A DNA stretch of 64,000 nt from Chitinophagaceae bacterium (GTDB lineage: Bacteria > Bacteroidota > Bacteroidia > Chitinophagales > Chitinophagaceae): NCBI GenBank assembly GCA_019638595.1, contig JAHBTJ010000005.1, positions 124,001 to 188,000 of the forward strand, given 5' to 3'. How positions within the stretch are numbered: position 1 is the stretch's first letter; each line of letters opens with the position of its first letter. Below, piece by piece: positions 1 to 8,753 of this stretch. The translations under genes and the position numbers were made by a program. The notes under the pieces were generated by a model. The model searched no databases, was not told the origin of the DNA, and was given only the letters and a program-made list of their open reading frames with translations.

Positions 1-1
1 T

Positions 2-112
2 GTAAAAGAATTGCAGCAGCAGGGCATTCTTTCTGTATTATCGCCACCCGGTGAAGTAACCATAAATGCTATCAATAAATACATAGAGCTGAAAGCCCGT
101 CAGGCTATTTAA
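2..112 (+). CDS. C-terminal end of a truncated protein, possibly DUF58 family
   Basis: Only the last 36 codons of this gene are inside the window. The frame is open from base 2 and stops at TAA 110-112. The tail ends in NKYIELKARQAI, which resembles the end I remember for Bacteroidota DUF58 (BatA/BatB-neighbour) proteins. This is a recollection of a short tail, so the family is tentative. A 173-base gap without a gene follows before the next start. Confidence 0.4.
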   Translation, partial: VKELQQQGILSVLSPPGEVTINAINKYIELKARQAI

Positions 113-285
113 CAGGCACAGGCGATCATAGAACCTTTAAAAGCCTGATGGTTAAAATCGTCATATATCAAATTGATTTTACCCTTAATTCTTTAATTTC
201 GCAATTTTTAGCCAATAGTTGCATAAACTAATGACATTTACGTTGTAACAGGAAGTAACAAAATTTAATAATCACAATAGAAAGT

Positions 286-1182
286 ATGAAACCTACATTA
301 GTAATTATGGCCGCCGGCATGGCATCGCGCTATGGCAGTTTAAAACAGGTACAGGGCTTTGGGCCTTCGGGAGAAACTATAATGGATTATTCTATTTACG
401 ATGCCATAAAGGTTGGATTTGGTAAAGTGGTATTTATAATAAGGAAAGAATTTGCAGACGATTTTAAAAAGATATTTGAGCCCAGGCTTAAAGGTAAAAT
501 TGAAATAGATTACGTATACCAGGACCTGCATTCATTTGTAGAAGGGCATACCATTCCGGCGGAGCGTACAAAGCCCTGGGGAACCGCTCATGCCATCCTC
601 TGTGCTTCTCCCGCGGTGCAGGAGCCTTTTATTGTAATAAACGCGGATGATTTTTACGGGCGTGACGCTTTTCAGAAAGCGTATGATTTTTTAACCACGG
701 AAGCCAGCGACCATACTTTTGGACTGATAGGATATGAACTGGTAAAAACCCTGTCGGATAATGGTTCGGTAAGCAGGGGAGTATGTAAAGTGGATGCTTC
801 CAATAATCTTGTTGAAATAAACGAGCGTACAAAAATTTATCGCGAAGGCGATAAAATTGTATATGAAGAGGATGGAAAGAAAGTGGAAGTGCCGTTCGAT
901 TCCAAGGTTTCTATGAACTTTTGGTGCTTTACGCCTTACGCGTTTACGCTTGCCAAAGATCTGTTTGACACCTTCCTTGAAAAAAATATCAACCAGCCCA
1001 AAGCCGAAGTATACGTGGTAGATATGGCCGCCAGATTTATTACCCTTCCTGATAATGCCCTGAAAGTAATACCTACCAGTGCGGATTGGTTTGGGGTAAC
1101 GTATAAGGAAGATGCGCCCATCGTTCAAAAGAATATTAATGAGCTGGTTTCCAGGGGGCAGTATCCGCAACGTTTATGGTAA
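286..1182 (+). CDS. NDP-sugar pyrophosphorylase-like nucleotidyltransferase
   Basis: A 298-residue protein of the GT-A nucleotidyltransferase fold that joins NTPs to sugar phosphates. The N-terminus has the signature AAGMASRYG (residues 9-17), which binds the nucleotide triphosphate, followed by a conserved lysine. INADDFYGRDAF in the middle carries the acidic residues that bind Mg2+ in this family. The length fits a single catalytic domain with no C-terminal acyltransferase helix. The sugar cannot be read from the sequence. The gene stands alone, with 173 bases upstream and 141 downstream, so its pathway is not given by context. Confidence 0.85.
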   Translation: MKPTLVIMAAGMASRYGSLKQVQGFGPSGETIMDYSIYDAIKVGFGKVVFIIRKEFADDFKKIFEPRLKGKIEIDYVYQDLHSFVEGHTIPAERTKPWGTAHAILCASPAVQEPFIVINADDFYGRDAFQKAYDFLTTEASDHTFGLIGYELVKTLSDNGSVSRGVCKVDASNNLVEINERTKIYREGDKIVYEEDGKKVEVPFDSKVSMNFWCFTPYAFTLAKDLFDTFLEKNINQPKAEVYVVDMAARFITLPDNALKVIPTSADWFGVTYKEDAPIVQKNINELVSRGQYPQRLW

Positions 1183-1323
1183 TGCTTTAGCTTAAGATAA
1201 ATTATCATTTTATTGTGAGTTAGAAGTTGCGGGAAATACGGTGTGGCATTATTTTTAAGTTTATTTTACATTCGCTTAATTTTTTACCCAACCAGTACGT
1301 TACATTAACGTATTTATAAAAGA

Positions 1324-2214
1324 ATGCAGGTGAAAAAAATACTCACATTAGGACTTGTTTTGTATGGGTTGAGTGCCGATGCCCAGGGGTTCATCCGAAA
1401 TATACTTGAGAGATCAAGTATAGAAGCTTTTGGCGGCTTTTCCAACTATCAGGGCGAGTTGCAGGAAAAAGTATATACTTTTTCCCAGTCAAAACCGGCG
1501 TTTTCTTTGGGTGGGAGCATTGCCATCACCAATAAATTTTCGGTAAGGGGGTTAGCCAGCCTGGGCAGCCTGCAGGCTGCCGACAAGTATAGTAACAGCG
1601 CTGATAAAAGAGCGAGAAATCTTGATTTTTCTTCTAAGCTATATGATGCAAGTGTAACTTTTGTGTATGAGATTTTTGATCTTTCTGAAAAGAAATACAC
1701 TCCGTATGTTTTTGCCGGCGTTTCACTTTTTCATTTTTCTCCTTATACTTACGACTCTTCCGGTACAAAAAGATGGCTGTACGGATTTAGAACAGAAGGA
1801 CAGGGGTTACCTCAGTATCCTGACAGGCCAAGGTATAAGCTCGATCAGTTTTCTATTCCCCTTGGAGGCGGTATCAGGTTTGCTGTAAATAGAAATATTT
1901 CTTTGGGATGGGAGTTCCGGTTCAATAAAACCTTTACAGATTATATTGATGATGTGAGCACCACTTATGCTGACAGGGACATACTATTAGCCGAAAAAGG
2001 AATGAAGTCCGTGGAACTGGCATATAGGGGAGGCGAGGTAAATCACGCCGGCACCTACCCGTTGGCGGGCGCACAGCGTGGAAATCCCAAAACAAAAGAC
2101 TGGTATTATTTTTCCGGTATTACTGTTTCTTACAGGTTGTTCCAAAGACCGGAAAGCTATAGCTCCGGTGGCAGGGGAAGCAAAAACCTGGGTTGCCCCA
2201 GGAATGTTTATTGA
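1324..2214 (+). CDS. outer-membrane beta-barrel protein, DUF6089-like
   Basis: A 296-residue exported protein. The first 20 residues form a signal peptide (MQVKKILTLGLVLYGLSADA) with likely cleavage before QG. The rest is rich in alternating aromatic and polar strands with glycines (YVFAGVSLFHF, GGGIRFAVNRNISLGWEFRF), typical of an eight-strand-type outer-membrane barrel. The layout, with a long DRP-like loop and a closing YYFSGITVSYRL strand, matches the Bacteroidota DUF6089 family as I know it. The function of that family is unknown. A hairpin terminator follows at 2244. Confidence 0.65.
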   Translation: MQVKKILTLGLVLYGLSADAQGFIRNILERSSIEAFGGFSNYQGELQEKVYTFSQSKPAFSLGGSIAITNKFSVRGLASLGSLQAADKYSNSADKRARNLDFSSKLYDASVTFVYEIFDLSEKKYTPYVFAGVSLFHFSPYTYDSSGTKRWLYGFRTEGQGLPQYPDRPRYKLDQFSIPLGGGIRFAVNRNISLGWEFRFNKTFTDYIDDVSTTYADRDILLAEKGMKSVELAYRGGEVNHAGTYPLAGAQRGNPKTKDWYYFSGITVSYRLFQRPESYSSGGRGSKNLGCPRNVY

Positions 2215-2243
2215 TTTTATAATACATCATTACAACAATATTT

Positions 2244-2274
2244 AACCGGTTTCCATAGCGAACCGGTTTTTTAT
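2244..2274 (+). terminator. intrinsic terminator after the DUF6089-like gene
   Basis: Two copies of the self-complementary octamer AACCGGTT (2244-2251 and 2261-2268) can pair across a 9-base loop, and a run of T follows. Confidence 0.8.
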
Positions 2275-2301
2275 TTCGGCAACTGCTTGACCCTGTTGTT
2301 T

Positions 2302-2309
2302 TATCTTTG
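2302..2309 (+). promoter_or_regulatory. Bacteroidota -7 box of the ubiD-family gene
   Basis: TATCTTTG matches TAnnTTTG. It lies 20 bases before the ATG at 2330, giving a leader of roughly 15 bases. Confidence 0.65.
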
Positions 2310-2329
2310 CACCCTAAATTAAGAACCGC

Positions 2330-4255
2330 ATGGCTTATAAAAATCAGCAGGAATTTATTGAGGCATTGGAAAAAGCAGGTGAACTGATCAGGATAAAAGA
2401 GTATGTAAATCCCAAGCTTGAAATTGCAGAAATAACAGACAGGATCAGTAAAAGCGGTAATGGCGGAAAAGCATTATTGTTCGAAAATACAGGCTACGCT
2501 TTTCCGGTATTAATGAATGCTTACGGCAGTGAGAAACGGATGTGTATGGCGTTGGGTGTACAGCACCTGGATGATATATCGAAAGAAATAGAGTCGTTGT
2601 TCAAGCTTCTTACAAAACCCAAAGAAAGTATACTCGATAAGCTCAACATGCTTCCTAAGCTAAGCCAGTTTGCTTCGTGGATGCCTAAAGTAAAAAGCGG
2701 GAGAGGAGCCTGCCAGGAGATACAAATGATCAACCCTGATCTTTCAAAGCTGCCGGTAATAACCTGTTGGCCAAAAGACGGAGGTCCTTTTATTACACTC
2801 CCGGTTATTCATACCAAAGATCTTCATACAGGCATCAGGAATGTGGGTATGTACCGCATGCAGGTATTTGAGCCTACACTTACAGGCATGCATTGGCATA
2901 AGCACAAAGTATCTGCCAGGCATTTTAGCGAATACAAAAAAGCAGGAAAACGTATGCCGGTTGCTGTGGCATTGGGCGGAGACCCGGTGTATGCCTATTC
3001 GGCAACAGCGCCCCTGCCCGAAAATGTGGATGAATACATGCTGGCCGGCTTTTTACGTAAGAAAAAAGTTGAGCTGGTAAAATGCATTACGCAGCCGGAG
3101 CTGGAAGTACCGGCCGATGCTGATTTTATAATAGAAGGATATGTAGATCCGGGGGAAGAAATGATATGGGAAGGACCTTTTGGAGACCATACCGGCTATT
3201 ATTCTTTGCCCGACTGGTACCCCAGGTTCCATGTTACCTGTATTACCCATAAAAAAAACGCGGTGTATCCAGCCACTATAGTAGGTATTCCCCCGCAGGA
3301 AGACGCCTGGCTGGGAAAGGCTACGGAAAGGATTTTTCTGGCGCCCATTAAAATGACTATGGTGCCGGAAATTATAGATATGGAAATGCCGGTGGAAGGG
3401 GTGTTTCACAACCTGGTGATCGCTAAGATAAAAAAGGAATTTGCAGGGCAGGGTCAAAAGGTGATGTATGCCATGTGGGGGGCGGGGCAAATGATGTTCA
3501 ATAAAATATTGGTAATAGCTGACGAATTAGCCGATATACAGGATTACAGGGCATTGGCTCAAGTGGTATTCAGTAACCTGAATGTGGCTACAGATGTTTC
3601 CTTTACCAACGGCCCCATGGATGTGCTTGATCATAGCTGCAGTAAGCTGGGGTTTGGTGGTAAAATGTGTATTGATGGTACACGGAAGACAGAAGAGGAA
3701 ACAGACGACCGGTTTGCAGTACCTGCTGGCAGCGGGTTAATAGCTGTATCGGATTTTAAGCATTTTTTCCCGGAAATAGAACAGGTCAATATATTACCTG
3801 CCGCTTATAATATTCCTTGTCTCATTATTGCTGTAAAGAAAAACAGGAAAGATCATATCAGGGAACTGCACAATCGTATTTGCGAGATCATCCCCGGTAT
3901 AGAAAGTATAAAAATGGTACTTTATATAGAGCACAACATTGATCCCTGTAATCTCCCCGTGGCATTATGGCGTTTTTGCAATAATCTCGATCCAAAAAGA
4001 GATCATATTTTATGTAAACAGGAATCCAAAAACGAGCCTGGAAAGATATTTGCCTGCCTGGGGTTGGATGGAACGCGCAAAACAAAAGAATTTGATGGCT
4101 TTCAGCGCGATTGGCCCAATATTATTGTGGCCGATGATGAAACCATTGCCGCCGTGGATAAAAAATGGGATCAACTTAATATCGGCGGCTTTATTCCTTC
4201 ACCCTCTCTTCAGTATAAGCACCAGGTATATGGTAATGAAGCGGTGGTGGAATAG
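2330..4255 (+). CDS. UbiD-family decarboxylase (menaquinone-type)
   Basis: A 641-residue protein of the UbiD family, prenylated-FMN enzymes that decarboxylate aromatic or unsaturated acids. The start MAYKNQQEFIEALEKAGEL, the block around IWEGPFGDHTGYYS (residues near 280) and the C-terminal GLDGTRKTKEFDGF region are typical. It is longer than E. coli UbiD (about 500) and has the extended form usually annotated in Bacteroidota as menaquinone biosynthesis decarboxylase. No ubiX flavin prenyltransferase is nearby. It is transcribed alone from a clear TAnnTTTG box. Menaquinone as the pathway is inferred from the family and the phylum. Confidence 0.85.
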   Translation: MAYKNQQEFIEALEKAGELIRIKEYVNPKLEIAEITDRISKSGNGGKALLFENTGYAFPVLMNAYGSEKRMCMALGVQHLDDISKEIESLFKLLTKPKESILDKLNMLPKLSQFASWMPKVKSGRGACQEIQMINPDLSKLPVITCWPKDGGPFITLPVIHTKDLHTGIRNVGMYRMQVFEPTLTGMHWHKHKVSARHFSEYKKAGKRMPVAVALGGDPVYAYSATAPLPENVDEYMLAGFLRKKKVELVKCITQPELEVPADADFIIEGYVDPGEEMIWEGPFGDHTGYYSLPDWYPRFHVTCITHKKNAVYPATIVGIPPQEDAWLGKATERIFLAPIKMTMVPEIIDMEMPVEGVFHNLVIAKIKKEFAGQGQKVMYAMWGAGQMMFNKILVIADELADIQDYRALAQVVFSNLNVATDVSFTNGPMDVLDHSCSKLGFGGKMCIDGTRKTEEETDDRFAVPAGSGLIAVSDFKHFFPEIEQVNILPAAYNIPCLIIAVKKNRKDHIRELHNRICEIIPGIESIKMVLYIEHNIDPCNLPVALWRFCNNLDPKRDHILCKQESKNEPGKIFACLGLDGTRKTKEFDGFQRDWPNIIVADDETIAAVDKKWDQLNIGGFIPSPSLQYKHQVYGNEAVVE

Positions 4256-4508
4256 CATATAACTTATATTTTTTGTTTACCGGCTATACGGACTGTTAAA
4301 GAGTTCAAAAGAGGATTATTGCTTCAATGGAGCGGATAGGGTATATATAAAAAAATTGAGGCCCATGGAAATGAGCCCCCTTTAGTTTCAACCCTAAACC
4401 CTTGAGAAAGATAAACTTATTATAACTAAGATTATGCCAAACTTGCGCAAAGGGTAAAAATTCTTTTAAATAATAAAGTATTGAGGTAACGGCATTAAGT
4501 ATTTACAC

Positions 4509-4925
4509 TTAATATCTTTCAAGATTGCTAAAGAAAAAGTTCCCTTCTATCGCTGCATTTTCATCGCTGTCGCTTCCGTGGATGGCGTTTTTGCCCAGGC
4601 TTTCCGCAAATAACCTCCTGATGGTACCTTCTTCAGCTTTGGCAGGATCGGTAGCGCCGATCAGCTTGCGAAAGCTTTCAACTGCGTTATCCTTTTCGAG
4701 AATGGCTGCAATAATAGGACCACTGCTCATAAATTCAACCAGTTCTCCGTAAAAAGGTCTTGCTTTATGCACTGCGTAAAATTCCCCTGCTTTTTCGGGG
4801 GTAAGTGAAGTAAGTTTCAGTGATACGATCCTAAACCCGCTTTTGATTATTTTATCCAGGATAGCACCCGAATGACCATTGGCAAAGGCGTCCGGTTTGA
4901 TCATGGTAAAAGTTCTGTTGCTCAT
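4509..4925 (-). CDS. ndk: nucleoside diphosphate kinase
   Basis: This gene moves the gamma phosphate from NTPs to NDPs through a phosphohistidine. The 138-residue product starts [13 protein letters not shown] and carries the active-site histidine H116 in NAIHGSDS, followed by the ENA motif. I start it at the ATG at 4925, because the 11 codons in front of it in the longer frame do not fit the family, whose proteins begin a few residues before TMIKPDA. A 253-base gap with no recognisable gene separates its 3' end from ubiD. The gene is divergent from the DHH phosphoesterase at 5058. Confidence 0.95.
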   Translation of the reverse strand: MSNRTFTMIKPDAFANGHSGAILDKIIKSGFRIVSLKLTSLTPEKAGEFYAVHKARPFYGELVEFMSSGPIIAAILEKDNAVESFRKLIGATDPAKAEEGTIRRLFAESLGKNAIHGSDSDENAAIEGNFFFSNLERY

Positions 4926-5057
4926 ATTTTTTTCTTTAGGGCAGCAAAGTAAGCGCATTCAGCATCAATTTCAAAATTGCCATTCCCCCTTGTTTGTATA
5001 CATCTGTTAAAAAAGATTTGACTGAATGCCCATTATAATTGATTTTTGCGCCTCGTT

Positions 5058-6065
5058 ATGAAGCCTATTCAGGAAATTTACCCGTTATTGAAAGTTCCCC
5101 GTAAAGTAGTAATTACCATGCACCAGAAACCCGATCCGGATGCGATGGGGTCTTCGCTGGCATTAGCGGGTGTTCTCAGGCAAATAGGGCACCAGGTAAC
5201 TGTTATTTCTCCTACCAATTGGCCCGATTTTCTGAAATGGATGCCGGGAAACAAGGCTGTTATTGATTATGAGGCGAGTGCTGAAAAGGCGAATACTGCC
5301 CTGGATGGAGTCGAGTGGTTGTTTTGTCTTGATTTTAACGCGTTGCACCGTACCAAGCATATGGCTGCCAGGCTGGCTTCTCTTAACTGTATTAAAATTT
5401 TGATAGACCACCACGCGCAGCCTGAAGTAAATGCTTTTGATTATGGCATCAGCGAGACAATTAAAAGCTCCACTTCCGAAATGGTGTACGATTTTATTGT
5501 AGATTCAGGTTATGGAGATCTTATAAACGAGGGTATTGCCTCTTGCCTGTACGCGGGTATTATCGGCGATACCGGGTCGTTCCGCTTTCCTGCTACCTCG
5601 GCCAATGTGCACGAAATGGTAGCGGAACTCAAAAAGAAAGGGCTGCAGCATTCCATTGTACACGAGAACCTGTACGATAATTTCCTGGAAGACAGGTTAC
5701 GTTTTATAGGACATGTGCTGCTGCACAGGATGGAAGTGCTTTATGAATACAATGCCGCTTTAATAGCCATTCCTAAAGCAGACCTGTTAAAGTATAATGT
5801 AAAAACAGGAGATACGGAGGGACTTGTTAACTATCCTTTGTCCATCCAGGGAATTAAATTGGCCGGGCTGGTTATAGACAGGGATGAAGAAAGAAAATGG
5901 TCGTTCAGGAGCAAAGGGAACTTTGATGTTAATACCTTTGCCCGCAAATATTTTAATGGTGGCGGGCATTTTAATGCTTCTGGTGGCAGAAGCGCTGAAT
6001 CATTGGCCGCATCGGTTCAACTATTTAAAAAAGCGATAAAAGAAAACGAATCACAATTACAATAA
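5058..6065 (+). CDS. DHH/DHHA1 phosphoesterase, NrnA-like (nanoRNase / pAp phosphatase)
   Basis: A 335-residue DHH-family protein. The NrnA subfamily degrades short oligonucleotides and 3',5'-bisphosphate nucleotides in the cytoplasm. Visible motifs are DPDAMGS (residues 26-32), the aspartates of FCLDFN (about 90), the DHH triplet at 117-119 and GDTGSFRF (about 176). The DHHA1 substrate motif GGGHFNASGG sits near residue 305. A TTG at 5046 would add four residues, but the ATG at 5058 is preferred. A near-consensus -7 element (GATTTTTG, 5041-5048) lies just upstream, so the leader must be very short. The FKBP lipoprotein follows 8 bases later and is probably co-transcribed. Confidence 0.88.
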   Translation: MKPIQEIYPLLKVPRKVVITMHQKPDPDAMGSSLALAGVLRQIGHQVTVISPTNWPDFLKWMPGNKAVIDYEASAEKANTALDGVEWLFCLDFNALHRTKHMAARLASLNCIKILIDHHAQPEVNAFDYGISETIKSSTSEMVYDFIVDSGYGDLINEGIASCLYAGIIGDTGSFRFPATSANVHEMVAELKKKGLQHSIVHENLYDNFLEDRLRFIGHVLLHRMEVLYEYNAALIAIPKADLLKYNVKTGDTEGLVNYPLSIQGIKLAGLVIDRDEERKWSFRSKGNFDVNTFARKYFNGGGHFNASGGRSAESLAASVQLFKKAIKENESQLQ

Positions 6066-6073
6066 TCAGGTAT

Positions 6074-7057
6074 ATGAAAAAAACAACAGGATACATTTCT
6101 ATTATGATTTTTACGCTGGGTATGCTTGCCTGCGGTGGCGGCGGAAGCGGTGTTTACAAAAAGATAAAAGACGGCTCGGAATATAAAATTATAAGCGACG
6201 GCAAAGGCGATATGGTAAAATATGGAGAGGTTATGAAGTTCCGTATGGCTTTATTGTATAAGGATTCTGTGCTGGGTGGAGAAACAGGCCCCAGGCCTCC
6301 GCAGTATCAGCCAATAGACAGTACCGAATTGCCAAAAGACTTTTTTGAAATTTTCAGTAAGGTCAGGAAAGGGGATAGTATTGTGATACGTATACTTACA
6401 GACAGCGCTTTTAAGAGTGGAATGGGAGTAATGCCCAAAGAGTTTAAAAAAGGTGAATACCTGGTAAGAACTATCAAAGTATTAGGTATAGTAAGTAAAG
6501 AAAAAGCACAGGAAGATTTTGCCCAGGAAGTGAAAGTGATCCAGGAACAGGATTCAATACGGGCAATTGGGCAAAAGGTGAGAGACGATGAAGCCATACA
6601 GGCCTATCTTGCTAAAAATAATATCAAGGCAGAAAGAACAGAAGCCGGTACTTATTACGAGGTTCAGCAAGCCGGCGGCGAATCTGCCAAAGCCGGTCAG
6701 AGCATTTCGGTAAAATATACCGGTTCATTGCTGGATGGTACTGTTTTCGACAGCAACGTTGATTCTTCTTTTCATCATACGGAACCTTATACCTTTACCC
6801 TTGGTACAGGTGGTTCTATCAAAGGATTTGACGATGGATTGAGGCAATTTGGCAAAGGAGCGAAAGGAAGGATCTTTATTCCTTCGGGATTAGGGTACGG
6901 ATCGCAGGGGCAGGGAAAGCTGAAGCCCAACAGCAACCTGATATTTGAAGTGGAAGTATTGGATGTAAAAGACGCGCCGGCGCCTCCTCCGCCACCGGTT
7001 AAACCGCAGATCACGCCGGTAAAACCAGCGCAAAAAGCCCCGGTAAAGAAAAATTAA
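6074..7057 (+). CDS. FKBP-type peptidyl-prolyl isomerase lipoprotein
   Basis: A 327-residue lipoprotein with lipobox LACG (lipidated Cys at residue 20). An N-terminal half with weak FKBP resemblance (about 45-145) is followed by a coiled linker. A clear FKBP domain (about 208-300) carries VKYTGSLLDGTVFDSN and the GSIKGFDDGL, GYGSQG and FEVEVLDV motifs. The last 25 residues are a proline-lysine tail. It should catalyse proline isomerisation at the outer membrane or in the periplasm. It follows the DHH gene by 8 bases. Confidence 0.9.
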   Translation: MKKTTGYISIMIFTLGMLACGGGGSGVYKKIKDGSEYKIISDGKGDMVKYGEVMKFRMALLYKDSVLGGETGPRPPQYQPIDSTELPKDFFEIFSKVRKGDSIVIRILTDSAFKSGMGVMPKEFKKGEYLVRTIKVLGIVSKEKAQEDFAQEVKVIQEQDSIRAIGQKVRDDEAIQAYLAKNNIKAERTEAGTYYEVQQAGGESAKAGQSISVKYTGSLLDGTVFDSNVDSSFHHTEPYTFTLGTGGSIKGFDDGLRQFGKGAKGRIFIPSGLGYGSQGQGKLKPNSNLIFEVEVLDVKDAPAPPPPPVKPQITPVKPAQKAPVKKN

Positions 7058-7077
7058 ACTGAAATATTGGATATAAT

Positions 7078-7105
7078 AAACGGCTCCGGAACCCGGAGCC
7101 GTTTT
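7078..7105. terminator. bidirectional terminator between the FKBP gene and folP
   Basis: A nine-base GC-rich stem (CGGCTCCGG / CCGGAGCCG) has a 3-base loop, with A residues in front and T residues behind. It can end both the plus-strand FKBP transcript and the minus-strand folP transcript. Confidence 0.88.
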
Positions 7106-7117
7106 GCATAAGGGAAG

Positions 7118-8044
7118 TTAAACATTGCTGGCCGCCTGCCGGTAGCTTACAAAAAGTTTCACCGCTTCCACGGCTTCCTTTACGTCATGCACTCTTAGTA
7201 TATGAGCGCCGTTCATAAGGGCGATAGTATTTAACACCGTAGTGCCGTTCAGCGCTTCGTTAGCCGTTAAGCCAAGTGTTTTATAAATGGTGGATTTGCG
7301 GGAAAGTCCTGCCAGTACAGGAACTTCCAGCATTTTAAACAGCTCCAGCGACTTAAGTAAGGTGAAGTTATGTTGTATGGTTTTGCCAAAGCCAAAGCCC
7401 GGATCGGCAATTACATCATATATTCCTTTGCTGCGGCATATTTTGATCTTCCCTGCCAGGAAATCCAGTACTTCCAGTGTAACATTGTTGTATTGCGGCG
7501 ACTGCTGCATGGTATCGGGGGTACCCAGCATATGCATGCATATATAGGGTGTTTTAAGCGAAGCTACCGTGTCCAGCATCTGCTCATCCATTTCTCCTGC
7601 GCTGATATCGTTCACCATACAGGCCCCTGCTTCCACAGCCGCCTTTGCAACTGCCGAGTGATAGGTATCTATTGAAATAACCGCTTCGGGAAAATGTTTT
7701 AAAATGGTTTGGATTGCCGGGATCACTCTTTCGGCTTCCCGGGCAGCGCCTACCCGCTCACTGCCGGGACGGGTGCTTTGCCCCCCCATGTCCAGTATAG
7801 CAGCGCCTTCTTTCAGCATTTTTTCTGCCTGTAGCAAAACCGCGTCTGCCTCATTTTTCCGGCTGTTCCCGTAAAACGAATCGGGGGTAACATTGATGAT
7901 GCCCATTACCACGGGTGTATCTAATGATAATAATCGTCCTTTACAGTTTAATGTGTGCATTATGGTGTGCCTGTATTTATCGTTTATTGAATTGTATCCG
8001 CCTGTTAATAATTCTTTTTGGTATGCCGGATCTATATGGCTCAT
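7118..8044 (-). CDS. folP: dihydropteroate synthase
   Basis: This enzyme joins 6-hydroxymethyl-dihydropterin diphosphate to p-aminobenzoate in folate synthesis. The TIM-barrel motifs are VMGIINVTPDSF, GQSTRPGSERV, the NDIS block, DPGFGFGKT, GLSRKSTIYK and RVHDVKE. The frame opens at 8044 (308 residues) and an AGGA-like site precedes that ATG. An internal ATG at 7960 would give 280 residues, closer to E. coli FolP (282), so the start is uncertain. It is divergent from the DUF1599 gene, whose promoter lies just upstream. folD, also folate-related, is 4.5 kb away on the same strand. Confidence 0.95.
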   Translation of the reverse strand: MSHIDPAYQKELLTGGYNSINDKYRHTIMHTLNCKGRLLSLDTPVVMGIINVTPDSFYGNSRKNEADAVLLQAEKMLKEGAAILDMGGQSTRPGSERVGAAREAERVIPAIQTILKHFPEAVISIDTYHSAVAKAAVEAGACMVNDISAGEMDEQMLDTVASLKTPYICMHMLGTPDTMQQSPQYNNVTLEVLDFLAGKIKICRSKGIYDVIADPGFGFGKTIQHNFTLLKSLELFKMLEVPVLAGLSRKSTIYKTLGLTANEALNGTTVLNTIALMNGAHILRVHDVKEAVEAVKLFVSYRQAASNV

Positions 8045-8051
8045 TTCATCC

Positions 8052-8059
8052 TATTTTTG
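8052..8059 (+). promoter_or_regulatory. -7 box of the DUF1599 gene
   Basis: TATTTTTG is a perfect TAnnTTTG. It is just upstream of folP on the other strand and about 60 bases before the DUF1599 ATG at 8119. Confidence 0.6.
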
Positions 8060-8118
8060 AAACCCCGGTAAATCAACAAAACAAAAATAATCATCTCATT
8101 AAAAAAGCAGATCAAATA

Positions 8119-8667
8119 ATGAGCACCATTCAGCAGTATAACGAGGCTGTGCAAGCGAGCCAGGATATTTTTTTGAAAAAAACAAAGGATTATGGTACGG
8201 CGTGGAGGGTATTACGTACGATATCGGTGGTGGATCAGATCTTTATTAAGGCTAAACGCATAAGAACCATCCAGGAAACAGGAATTCAAAAAGTGGAGGA
8301 CGATATCAGCTCTGAATTTAAAGGAATACTGAATTATGCTGTAGTGGGGTTGATGCAGCTTGAGCTCGGCGCAGATGTTCCCGAAGACCTGGATGTAAAT
8401 ACTGCGCAGGCATTGTATGCTGCCAAAATTGATAATGCCCGGAGCCTGATGCAAAACAAGAACCACGACTATGGCGAGGCCTGGCGCGACATGAGCCAGG
8501 AAAGCTTTACCGACCTTATTCTCTCAAAGCTGCTGCGTATAAAGCAAATACTTGCCAATAAAGGTAAAACCCTTATAAGCGAAGGGGTTGATGCCAACTA
8601 TTATGATATCATCAATTATGCTGTATTCGCGCTGATCTTAATAAGCGAGGGTAAACACAGGGGATGA
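8119..8667 (+). CDS. DUF1599 protein with an internal duplication
   Basis: A 182-residue protein made of two similar halves (about 19-82 and 112-177). Each half has a K/H-DYG-x-AWR motif (KDYGTAWR 23-30, HDYGEAWR 116-123), then helices with a conserved KxxRI and an INYA or LNYA near the end. This matches DUF1599, whose biochemical function I do not know. The start is set at the ATG at 8119, because the 68 codons in front of it run antisense to folP and look like noise. The pairing with divergent folP hints at pterin or nucleotide metabolism, which is only an inference. Confidence 0.8.
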   Translation: MSTIQQYNEAVQASQDIFLKKTKDYGTAWRVLRTISVVDQIFIKAKRIRTIQETGIQKVEDDISSEFKGILNYAVVGLMQLELGADVPEDLDVNTAQALYAAKIDNARSLMQNKNHDYGEAWRDMSQESFTDLILSKLLRIKQILANKGKTLISEGVDANYYDIINYAVFALILISEGKHRG

Positions 8668-8672
8668 TTGTT

Positions 8673-8753
8673 GGATTTGAAATTTGAGATTTGCACCATC
8701 CTGGCAATTAGTACACTCTTGCATTTCCACATTCTCAAAGTTTCAAATTCTCC
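8673..8753. repeat. modular intergenic repeat, site A (word d, inverted pair)
   Basis: A left arm (8673-8693, GATTTGAAATTTGAGATTTG type) and an inverted right arm (8731-8753) sit between the convergent DUF1599 and ypdA-like genes. The right arm runs into the last codons of the reductase. The pair can fold into a long AT-rich hairpin. Confidence 0.6.

Noticed and set aside
691-1170. A 159-codon minus-strand frame inside the nucleotidyltransferase gene
   Set aside because: It is a shadow of the plus-strand gene, which carries clear family motifs.
7915-8118. N-terminal extension of the DUF1599 protein
   Set aside because: These 68 codons are antisense to folP, look hydrophobic by chance, and lie upstream of the TAnnTTTG promoter and the ATG at 8119.
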